Source: CALKCV01 sp964609515 (GTDB lineage Bacteria; Cyanobacteriota; Cyanobacteriia; Cyanobacteriales; Microcoleaceae). From it: DNA of 5,556 nt. The position numbers and the translations under genes are program-made. Every line of letters starts with the position of its first letter. Position 1 is the stretch's first letter. Shown in pieces: positions 1 to 4,327 of the stretch. Where the stretch lies: NCBI GenBank assembly GCA_964609515.1, contig CAZSTZ010000335.1:1-5556 (forward strand), read 5' to 3'. A model generated the notes under the pieces. That model was given only the letters and a program-made list of their open reading frames with translations. It was not told the DNA's origin and did no database searches.

Positions 1-33
1 ATTGGTGTCAAAATTTACTCGGGCCACTGAAAA

Positions 34-52
34 TGACACCAAATTGGTGTCA
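34..52. repeat. 19-nt palindrome tgacaccaa-a-ttggtgtca
   Basis: Nine bases are perfectly inverted around a single central A. The right arm belongs to a direct repeat, since attggtgtca occurs at 1-10 and again at 43-52. The spacing of 42 bp puts the two half-sites about four helical turns apart, so a dimeric regulator operator is conceivable. It could equally be the decayed end of an interspersed repeat running off the left edge. No gene start is adjacent, because the nearest forward gene begins at 376, so a regulatory role is only inference. Confidence 0.4.
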
Positions 53-66
53 AAAATTGCCGGGGG

Positions 67-118
67 TATTAATCGTTAACCCAGAAACCAGGTAATTTCG
101 GCAAAACCTGGTTTCTTA
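67..118. repeat. Interspersed hairpin repeat, copy 1
   Basis: This 52-bp unit recurs at 732-783 with one difference (C80 versus T745). Its core is an 11-bp perfect inverted repeat, agaaaccaggt (83-93) and acctggtttct (106-116), around a 12-nt loop. On the minus strand it lies just downstream of the trpD-like 3'-end remnant at 129-257, so it may have served as a terminator. A weak T-rich stretch follows on the plus strand only. A related AGAAACCCGG motif is cut off at the right end of the window, which suggests a dispersed genomic repeat family. Confidence 0.8.
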
Positions 119-128
119 ATTTTCTCAA

Positions 129-257
129 TTACCGATCGCTCATTAACAAAAACTCCTTAATCTCCGCCCGTTGTTCGTTAACTTTACCAGAAGCGATCGC
201 CTCCTCAACCTTCACCAAACCCTCTTCTATTTTCTTCAGTAAATCCTCAGCAAAAGT
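129..257 (-). pseudogene. Remnant of trpD-like gene 3' end, copy 1
   Basis: The minus strand is open for 42 codons and then stops at 129-131, with an in-frame stop just upstream at 258-260 and no start codon or ribosome binding site. The 77 bp at 148-224 are identical to 2323-2399, the end of the intact trpD-like gene, and encode its C-terminal tail (EGLVKVEEAI... ...AEIKEFL). Upstream of position 224 the sequence differs from the intact gene and reads TFAEDLLKKIE. After the shared FL it adds LMSDR before its stop. The stretch could be the tail of a decayed paralogue made identical by recent gene conversion, or a 3'-end copy left by integration. It is not expected to make protein. Confidence 0.7.
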
Positions 258-315
258 TTAGTAATGCAACTTTCCTAATATAGAAACCCTACCCCAAAAC
301 TGGCAAATGGCTCAC

Positions 316-344
316 TTGAAAGCCAACTTCAGAGGCGTTATAAT
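316..344 (+). promoter_or_regulatory. Sigma-70 type promoter for the gene at 376
   Basis: A -35 box TTGAAA (316-321) and a perfect -10 box TATAAT (339-344) are separated by 17 bp, the optimal spacing. Transcription would start near 351, giving a leader of about 25 nt that holds the strong ribosome binding site AAAGGAGGA at about 359-367. The match to consensus is much better than chance and points straight at the only forward gene in the window. It was identified by inspection only. Confidence 0.75.
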
Positions 345-375
345 AGATCGCAACCCTTAAAGGAGGAATAGAGTA

Positions 376-726
376 ATGCAAATCGATTTTCAACTGGATG
401 AAGAATACGCCAAAAAACTTGAGTACATTCAAGAACGAACCGAAATAGACTTACTACAGCATATCAAAACTTTCATCGACCTCCGCTATCGGCAACTTCA
501 ACCCCCCGTTGGCGATCCGTTAGCGAAATTGAAAAACAGTCCGTTGATTGGTTCTTTTAAAGGACCGCCAGACTTAGCAGAAAATTCTAAAGCATTTTTA
601 CACGCGACGATGGGTGGCAGGGCGGAAGTTATTACTTTAAAACCTGGCAAATCTTTAGTAGTAATTACAGAAAGTCCAGAAGTGGATCTAAATGAATTTG
701 AAAATAAGGATGAGGTTAAAAACTAA
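376..726 (+). CDS. Hypothetical small protein, antitoxin-like N-terminus
   Basis: This 116-residue protein has a consensus promoter and an AAAGGAGGA ribosome binding site, so the ATG at 376 is well supported. It is the only plus-strand gene. The first ~45 residues (MQIDFQLDEEYAKKLEYIQE...) look like a short strand followed by helices, the layout of ribbon-helix-helix/VapB-type antitoxins. The segment DPLAKLKNSPLIGSFKGPPDLAENSK (about 47-72) resembles the toxin-binding tail seen in cyanobacterial antitoxins paired with PIN toxins, where an FIG-x-F-x-G-x-PDLA-like motif is common. This is recalled family knowledge, not a search. Residues after about 78 (AEVITLKPGKSLVVITESPEVD) form an unrecognised, probably beta-strand extension. 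No toxin follows, because a repeat begins 6 nt after the stop. It could be an orphan antitoxin or a housekeeping hypothetical protein. The gene is confidently real; the function is uncertain. Confidence 0.8.
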   Translation: MQIDFQLDEEYAKKLEYIQERTEIDLLQHIKTFIDLRYRQLQPPVGDPLAKLKNSPLIGSFKGPPDLAENSKAFLHATMGGRAEVITLKPGKSLVVITESPEVDLNEFENKDEVKN

Positions 727-731
727 GCAGA

Positions 732-783
732 TATTAATCGTTAATCCAGAAACCAGGTAATTTCGGCAAAACCTGGTTTCTTA
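732..783. repeat. Interspersed hairpin repeat, copy 2
   Basis: This is the second copy of the 52-bp unit at 67-118, with the same 11-bp stem (748-758 with 771-781) and one substitution outside the stem. It begins 6 nt after the stop of the gene at 376-726, so it may act as that gene's terminator, with the stem followed by TTATATT. It also lies immediately downstream, on the minus strand, of the second trpD-like 3'-end remnant. The order hairpin then trpD 3' end is the same in both copies. Confidence 0.8.
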
Positions 784-789
784 TATTGG

Positions 790-847
790 TTACAAAAACT
801 CCTTAATCTCCGCCCGTTGTTCGTTAACTTTACCAGAAGCGATCGCC
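790..847 (-). pseudogene. Remnant of trpD-like gene 3' end, copy 2
   Basis: The 54 bp at 794-847 are identical to 2323-2376 in the intact trpD-like gene and to 148-201 in the first remnant. On the minus strand they encode AIASGKVNEQRAEIKEFL followed directly by TAA (790-792). The match begins 7 nt beyond the stop of the broken PIN toxin gene, with no trpD-like sequence upstream, so this is only a gene-end fragment. It shares with copy 1 the base after TTTTT (G, versus A in the intact gene), which suggests that copies 1 and 2 are closer to each other than to the intact gene. Confidence 0.75.
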
Positions 848-853
848 ACGTTA

Positions 854-1236
854 TTATTCAAAAGGATTTAAGACATTTAAGCCATTAACACGCTTAAAAT
901 CGTCAACATTACGAGTGGGGTACATCTCTTTTTTAAAGCACAAGCAGCAATTAAAGCATCTGCTAGTTGGAGGCGATCGCTACTACGAATTTCTGCTGCC
1001 CGATCTAAAACTGCTTCTGTTAAAGAGACAGAATTTAACGTTCTTAAAAATGACCGCATGAGGTTAGCTTCGACTTCTGTCAAGGCAGGGTAACAAAGCA
1101 ACTCTACCCAACTAATAGGACAATAAAACCCTAAAGCATCGCCCTCTATAATTTATTCAAAAACAAATTGTACTTCTGGTAAATCGTTGAAGTAATAAAT
1201 TAGGATATTAGTATCTAGCAAATATCTGTTACTCAT
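854..1236 (-). pseudogene. vapC: VapC-type PIN-domain toxin, broken
   Basis: This is a decayed PIN-domain ribonuclease toxin, and the antitoxin gene overlaps its ATG (1236). It starts MSNRYLLDTNILIYYFND with the first acidic residue of PIN domains at D8. An in-frame TAA interrupts it at codon 28 (1153-1155), but the same frame continues with GFYCPISWVELL (E45) and LQLADALIAACALKK (D93). Homology then moves to another frame somewhere in 914-934, next to a T6 run and a G4 run, and finishes TRNVDDFKRVNGLNVLNPFE with a stop at 854-856. The locus is 383 nt, one base short of a 128-codon frame, which is normal VapC length. Two independent lesions make a functional product very unlikely, although sequencing error in the homopolymers could account for the frameshift alone. 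All four expected acidic positions are still readable across the fragments, so inactivation is recent. Confidence 0.85.
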
Positions 1237-1453
1237 CCCACTCCCGTCTTAGTTCCAACTGAAATTCTAAAGCATCTACACGCTGCGGTAAAAATCCTCG
1301 CCACTTATTTTTTTCTGAATTATCAGAAAACTTCTTTTCTGGTTGAGAACTTTCCTGCTGACTGATTAGAATGCTCAATTCTTTTAAAAGCTGCCTTTGT
1401 TCTAGGACAGTTAAATTTTTAGCTTGACCGAGTACCTCGCTATAAGTAGGCAT
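1229..1453 (-). CDS. VapB-like antitoxin of the broken PIN toxin
   Basis: This is a 74-residue protein. The ATG at 1453 is chosen over one at 1489 because AGGAGGG sits 5-6 nt upstream of it, while the earlier ATG falls inside a likely -10 box. It starts MPTYSEVLGQAKNLTVLEQ, a short helical N-terminal part rich in Leu and Gln. A polar linker follows at about 38-50, then a tail with WRGFLPQRVDALEFQLELRREWDE, probably the toxin-wrapping segment. Its last codons overlap the PIN toxin ATG by 8 nt (gATGAGtaa), the translational coupling typical of toxin-antitoxin pairs. Proteins of this shape commonly precede PIN toxins in cyanobacteria. The frame is intact although the partner is broken, so it would be an orphan antitoxin, possibly acting on related toxins elsewhere. 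Confidence 0.8.
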   Translation of the reverse strand: MPTYSEVLGQAKNLTVLEQRQLLKELSILISQQESSQPEKKFSDNSEKNKWRGFLPQRVDALEFQLELRREWDE

Positions 1454-1484
1454 AAATTCCCTCCTTATTTTAGAATATTTTTCT

Positions 1485-1514
1485 AGCATAACACTAAAAC
1501 TTCTCTAATAACAA
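1485..1514 (-). promoter_or_regulatory. Possible promoter of the vapB-like gene
   Basis: On the minus strand, TTGTTA (1509-1514) and TATGCT (1485-1490) are 18 bp apart, each matching 4 of 6 consensus bases. Transcription would start near 1478 and give a ~25-nt leader carrying the AGGAGGG site. The position is right for the antitoxin-toxin operon, but each box is weak. Confidence 0.35.
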
Positions 1515-1814
1515 AGGAGATAGTAATCGTTAATTAATATTTTCTTCATCTTCGATCGCTCGCTGTTCGTATGCCACAATAATTTGCTGGAGATCGCTTA
1601 CTGCAATATCGTCTTGCTCTGATTTTGAATAAATAGTTAACAAAATGATAGTTGTTGATATTTTCAGGTAATAAATAAGACGATAGCCACCACTTTTTCC
1701 TTTTTGAATATCGCTGTTGCGAACCCGCAACTTAAACACCAAGTAATCGAGCCCGGAGAGGCGATCGCCTAGTAATTCTCCTCTCTCCAGTTGTTCGATT
1801 ACAGGCTGTATGTC

Positions 1815-1971
1815 GGGAGCATCCCATATTTGTAAAAACATCGAATATTCGGTTTTTTATCTAATGCATCCCTTTTCCCTTCTTGCCTTTTCCCCAACTA
1901 TTGCCTCTTGCCTCTTGCCTCTTGCCTAAAAGCGTTTAATTTTTGGGTTTTGACAAAATTGAGATGCACCC
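1815..1971. mobile_element. 157-bp MITE inserted in the relE-type gene
   Basis: The ends form an imperfect terminal inverted repeat of about 25 bp. The left end gggagcatcccatatttgt pairs with the reverse-complemented right end gggtgcatctcaattttgt, with about 20 of 25 positions identical. The flanks are directly repeated: tgtatgtc at 1807-1814 and 1972-1979, or nine bases (ctgtatgtc) if the last C is assigned to the target. There is no transposase, so it would need one in trans. GGG ends with an 8-bp duplication recall some IS families such as IS1595 or ISL3, but the parent cannot be named from the sequence. Inside are the heptad tract at 1901-1927 and an internal gggatgcatta (minus strand, 1862-1872) resembling a third copy of the end, so the element may be a composite or an internally rearranged derivative. 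Confidence 0.85.
1901..1927. repeat. Heptad tandem repeat ttgcctc, 3.9 copies
   Basis: Three perfect TTGCCTC units (1901-1921) are followed by TTGCCT, inside the MITE. Degenerate TTGCC/TTCCC pieces at 1871-1895 suggest an older, longer tract. Short tandem heptads are frequent between cyanobacterial genes and vary in copy number by slippage. Here the tract appears to be part of the mobile element rather than of the host locus. Confidence 0.85.
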
Positions 1972-2064
1972 TGTATGTCTTTGCGGATATTCCGATATTT
2001 CTTAGTCAGACGACGAATATTTCGGTTAAAAACGGATGTAGCTTCGACCTCGATCGCGGACTTT

Positions 2065-2307
2065 TCATTCATCATCAATTCCCTCCCAAATTTCGGCTAC
2101 TGGAATTGTTTTACCGGTCATTGCTTCATGCCATGCTTGCCGAAAATCTTTGAGAATTTCTGCTTTTGATTCATCCTCATCGCTATCTGCCGTTTCAGGA
2201 ATTAACACGATTACCTCTACACGCTGCTTTTTATCTATTAACAATGGCGCGTCTAAAGCTAATTTTCCTCCTTCATCAATTGTACCCATAACTTTAATGG
2301 CTTTCAT
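2065..2307 (-). CDS. Antitoxin of the split RelE-type toxin (RelN/RelB-like)
   Basis: This 80-residue protein has AGGAGG a few nt upstream of ATG 2307. Residues 1-37 (MKAIKVMGTIDEGGKLALDA... to VEVIVLIPE) look like beta strands, resembling the small N-terminal dimer/DNA-binding part of cyanobacterial RelE-partner antitoxins. An acidic linker follows (DSDEDES, about 41-47). A helical tail then ends AWHEAMTGKTIPVAEIWEGI-DDE, the likely toxin-neutralising region. The general layout is like Synechocystis RelN, which is recalled family resemblance rather than an alignment. Its last codons overlap the toxin ATG (ATGATGAATGA). It starts 8 nt after the trpD-like stop, so it may be cotranscribed with that gene and may also repress its own operon, as such antitoxins usually do. 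The gene is intact although its toxin is interrupted. Confidence 0.85.
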   Translation of the reverse strand: MKAIKVMGTIDEGGKLALDAPLLIDKKQRVEVIVLIPETADSDEDESKAEILKDFRQAWHEAMTGKTIPVAEIWEGIDDE

Positions 2308-2315
2308 AAAACCTC

Positions 2316-3368
2316 CTATTTTAAAAACTCCTTAATCTCCGCCCGTTGTTCGTTAACTTTACCAGAAGCGATCGCCTCCTCAACCTTCACCAAACCCTCA
2401 GAAATATCCCCGCAAACCCCAAAACGCCACAAACAAAAACCCCCATTCCAAATAACAGTATCTCTCAACTCCGAACCTTTCCCCTGCAAAATTTCCTCCA
2501 ACTCCTCAACCAACCAAGAAGTTGACTCCAACTCCACATCCTTACCCGCAAAACCGTAATCGTGAGGGTCTATTTTTAAATACTCAAACCCTTCTGGATC
2601 TCGAGCATTATTAATAGCAATAATATTAGTTTGAGAACGACGCAAATCGCAACTACCCTCCAATCCTTTTACCAGAGTAAAATCTTTGATTTCCCGCAAC
2701 TTAAACGTTTCTCGAAACCTCGCTTCCGTCGGTGGATGAACGTAACCCCCCATTAAATGAATCTGCTTTTCTGGATAAGGAGACCAAATTAATTCTACCG
2801 TAGCAAATGGAGGTCTTTTGCCTATTTGTTCTCGATAAGTAACCAAATCATTAGCTAGTTTAAAATGGTTCGGAAGATAAACAAAACCCAAACCAGTTTT
2901 TGCCAGCATTTCCCCCGCTTTTGCTAAAGATAATTGAGAGAAATCTAACCCCAAACCCCGCCAAATATCGATTAATGGCACTCCATATTTAGTCGGCATA
3001 CAGTCGCCACCGTGCATGATGGCGGGAATGCCAAAAGTTGCTAAGATTAAAGCAGTAATTACAGTAATCGGAGCTGTGCGACTTCGACCGTCATAAGGAA
3101 TACCAAATACTACTACCTTTTCCTCGTTATTTGGTAATAGTTGAAGTTGCGGCCCTAACTCCTCGTAAGCATCCAGCATTCCTGCTAATTCAATAGGAGT
3201 AGGTCGCTTAATTCTATGGGCGATCGTAAAAGCACCAATTTGAGCCGGAGTTGCTTCTTGCCGTAACATCATTTTGGTGGCTATAGCTGCTTCCTCCCGG
3301 GTTAAATCTTTATGGGTATGTTCGCCGCTGCCTACTTTTTTTAATAGTTCTCTAAATTGTTCGCTCAT
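2316..3368 (-). CDS. Anthranilate phosphoribosyltransferase (TrpD)-family protein
   Basis: This 350-residue protein belongs to the TrpD / glycosyl transferase family 3 fold and is normal in length. Residues 1-75 form the helical domain (LTREEAA, QIGAFTIAHRIK), and the rest is the alpha/beta domain. The TrpD PRPP loop GTGGD is absent: the equivalent stretch reads GIPYDGRSRTAP (89-100). The KHGNRS-like anthranilate/PRPP motif is replaced by GIPAIMHGGDCMP (113-125), and GFVYLPNHF (161-169) stands where TrpD has its FAP-x-x-H segment. It therefore belongs to the divergent TrpD2/YbiB-like branch common in cyanobacteria, and tryptophan synthesis is not assured. YbiB of E. coli has been described as a nucleic-acid binder. 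No good ribosome binding site precedes ATG 3368. A lone TATAAT (3410-3415, minus strand) overlaps the heptad tract upstream. Residues 324-349 are the segment duplicated twice downstream. Confidence 0.85.
   Translation of the reverse strand: MSEQFRELLKKVGSGEHTHKDLTREEAAIATKMMLRQEATPAQIGAFTIAHRIKRPTPIELAGMLDAYEELGPQLQLLPNNEEKVVVFGIPYDGRSRTAPITVITALILATFGIPAIMHGGDCMPTKYGVPLIDIWRGLGLDFSQLSLAKAGEMLAKTGLGFVYLPNHFKLANDLVTYREQIGKRPPFATVELIWSPYPEKQIHLMGGYVHPPTEARFRETFKLREIKDFTLVKGLEGSCDLRRSQTNIIAINNARDPEGFEYLKIDPHDYGFAGKDVELESTSWLVEELEEILQGKGSELRDTVIWNGGFCLWRFGVCGDISEGLVKVEEAIASGKVNEQRAEIKEFLK
2323..2399. repeat. 77-bp direct repeat, parental copy in the trpD-like gene
   Basis: This is the 3' coding end of the trpD-like gene, excluding its final Lys codon and stop. 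It is identical to 148-224 over 77 bp and to 794-847 over 54 bp, all in the same orientation. The identity covers synonymous positions, so it reflects recent duplication, conversion or integration rather than protein constraint. One HIP1 octamer (2368-2375) lies inside and is retained in all copies. Confidence 0.9.
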
Positions 3369-3371
3369 TTT

Positions 3372-3413
3372 ACAATTAACAATTAATAATTAACAATTAA
3401 CAATTAACAATTA
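3372..3413. repeat. Heptad tandem repeat acaatta, 6 copies
   Basis: Six contiguous 7-bp units run from 3372 to 3413, and only the third (ATAATTA) differs by one base. The tract begins 4 bp upstream of the trpD-like start codon, so it fills the leader where a ribosome binding site would be expected. On the minus strand its far end makes a TATAAT at 3410-3415 that could be a -10 box, without a convincing -35. Changes in copy number would alter leader length, so an effect on expression is possible but unproven. Confidence 0.9.
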
Positions 3414-3441
3414 TAGCGTTTGTCGAATGGGTGAGGTACAT

Positions 3442-3578
3442 CTGAGATCCCCCTAAATCCCCCTTAAAAAGGGGGACTTTGAAAACTTAAAAGGGGGGAC
3501 TTTGAAAATGCTCCCCCGTTTAATAAAAAATCTTCCTCTGGCTCCCCCCTTTTCAAGGGGGGCGGGGGGGGATCTCAG
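3442..3578. repeat. GC-rich inverted-repeat element (MITE-like)
   Basis: The left end CTGAGATCCCCC (3442-3453) is inverted at the right end as GGGGATCTCAG (ending 3578). Inside each end is a further palindrome, cccccttaaaaaggggg on the left and ccccccttttcaagggggg on the right. Between them is a 23-bp tandem duplication (3464-3486 and 3487-3509, containing gggggactttgaaaa). No genuine gene is present: the open frames here are proline/glycine-rich translations of the repeats. Such CCCCCT-TAAAAA-GGGGG elements are common between genes in filamentous cyanobacteria. Mobility is inferred from the symmetry only. Confidence 0.65.
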
Positions 3579-3630
3579 GTCGAATGGCTCCCCCCTTTTC
3601 AAGGGGGGCGGGGGGGGATCGTAGGTCGAA
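3540..3630. repeat. 46-bp tandem repeat, two copies, G8-containing
   Basis: Copies at 3540-3585 and 3586-3630 have the same layout: a CCCCCCTT-TTC-AAGGGGGG hairpin, then CGGGGGGGGATC, then AGGTCGAA. They differ only by TC versus GT after GATC and at the final base. The first copy overlaps the right end of the inverted-repeat element. The runs of six to eight G could form strong hairpins or G-quadruplexes. The position, 32 bp beyond the Uma2 stop on the minus strand, would suit a terminator, though no T tract follows the hairpins. Confidence 0.8.
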
Positions 3631-3661
3631 CTCATCGATTCAAGAACTGCTATATCAATTA

Positions 3662-4312
3662 TTAATTCCCTTCTGAAATTTGTTCTTTTACCCAAGTTCT
3701 AAAAGCCTTCATGGTTTTATTTCTGCCGTCAGTTTTCACGCGATCGCGATATTCGGGAATCGCTTCAATTAAGGGCAAATCTGGAAAAATTTTACTCTTA
3801 TCCCACTCTACATATTTACCATTTTCCAACACATAAATTTTTAATTTACCTTTCTCAAACCGCCAAAGTTCGGGAACTCCTAAAGCTTCGTAAATGCTCG
3901 GATGAGTTCGAGAAGTCACATCAATTTCTAACACTAAATCTGGTGGCGGCTCCACCGAAAAATCTAAACGTTCTTTATTTCTTACTGACGCTTCATGTTC
4001 GATATAAAAGCAGTTATCTGGTTCTATTCCCGCAGTCATTAACTCGTTTTTAAAAGTAGTAGAACCTAGAGTTATAAATTCCCTTTCTAGTTCTTCTAAT
4101 AATGCTTTTAACAAATCGCTAATAACTTCCTTACTCCGTTCCTGTTCCGGTAACGGTGTCATAATTTCCAAGGTCAGATTTTCATAAGCAATGCGAGTAG
4201 CTCTCTCTTCTCCTAAATCCTCCAAAATATCCTCAAAGTTCGCCCATTTTACATTAGTTAATAAAACTTTATTTCCAGGAGGAACGGTTAATTCTTTTAG
4301 TTGTAATAGCAT
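3662..4312 (-). CDS. Uma2 family endonuclease-like protein (DUF820)
   Basis: This 216-residue protein belongs to the Uma2/DUF820 family, which is greatly expanded in cyanobacteria and has a PD-(D/E)xK nuclease-like fold; its biological role is mostly unknown. Visible signatures are EPDNCFYI (97-104), PPPDLVLEIDVTS (122-134) with candidate metal ligands D125 and E129, and IYEALGVPELW (140-150). Many relatives have a lysine a few residues before the Tyr of that last motif. Here the stretch is RTHPS, so the canonical Lys is missing and nuclease activity is uncertain. The variant may be normal for this subfamily. GGAGT lies seven nt upstream of ATG 4312. The gene starts 15 nt after the HEAT-repeat gene stop on the same strand, suggesting a two-gene operon. 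Length is typical and the frame is clean. Confidence 0.85.
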   Translation of the reverse strand: MLLQLKELTVPPGNKVLLTNVKWANFEDILEDLGEERATRIAYENLTLEIMTPLPEQERSKEVISDLLKALLEELEREFITLGSTTFKNELMTAGIEPDNCFYIEHEASVRNKERLDFSVEPPPDLVLEIDVTSRTHPSIYEALGVPELWRFEKGKLKIYVLENGKYVEWDKSKIFPDLPLIEAIPEYRDRVKTDGRNKTMKAFRTWVKEQISEGN

Positions 4313-4327
4313 TTTTTTACTCCTTTG

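Larger units (their letters stand above)
1530..2075 (-). pseudogene. relE: RelE/ParE-type toxin split by a MITE insertion
   Basis: This is a RelE/ParE-superfamily toxin (ribosome-dependent mRNA nuclease in RelE members) cut into two pieces. The 5' part starts at ATG 2075, with GGAGG six nt upstream and an 11-nt overlap with the antitoxin gene. It reads MMNEKSAIEVEATSVFNRNI and on to KKYRNIRKDIQ, then runs into foreign sequence and stops at 1926-1928 (49 aa). The 3' part resumes DIQPVIEQLERGELLGDR at 1814, continues through KLRVRNSDIQKGKSGGYR and IILLTIYSKSEQDDI, and ends at 1530. Both sides read GACATACAG at the junction. Deleting one copy plus the insert gives a single 126-residue frame of the usual size with no other lesion. 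The 103-aa open frame starting at 1841 would take its first nine residues from the insert, has no ribosome binding site and lacks the N-terminal helices, so an active toxin is not expected. Confidence 0.9.

Noticed and set aside
1..375. Riboswitch or structured RNA before the gene at 376
   Set aside because: The promoter at 316-344 leaves only about 25 nt of leader, and the upstream hairpin belongs to a dispersed repeat.
877..1101. Open frame of 74 aa as a separate gene
   Set aside because: It is the middle of the broken PIN toxin. Its TTG start is an internal Leu codon, and its last residues come from the wrong frame after the frameshift.
1454..1489. Twelve-residue N-terminal extension of the VapB-like antitoxin
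   Set aside because: The upstream ATG overlaps a probable -10 box and has no ribosome binding site, while AGGAGGG directly precedes the ATG at 1453.
1530..1841. Open frame of 103 aa taken as a complete toxin gene
   Set aside because: Its first nine codons lie in the inserted element, it has no ribosome binding site, and the true N-terminus is found at 1972-2075 in the same frame as the rest once the insert is removed.
1908..2335. Three plus-strand open frames of 61-81 aa
   Set aside because: They run across the insert and opposite the toxin and antitoxin genes, with no ribosome binding sites or recognisable protein features.
3372..3630. CRISPR array
   Set aside because: The repeats are direct tandem units without unique spacers, and there are no cas genes.
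3453..3695. Proline/glycine-rich 80-aa open frame on the minus strand
   Set aside because: It is translation of CCCCC/GGGGG repeats and overlaps the end of the Uma2 gene, with no start signal.
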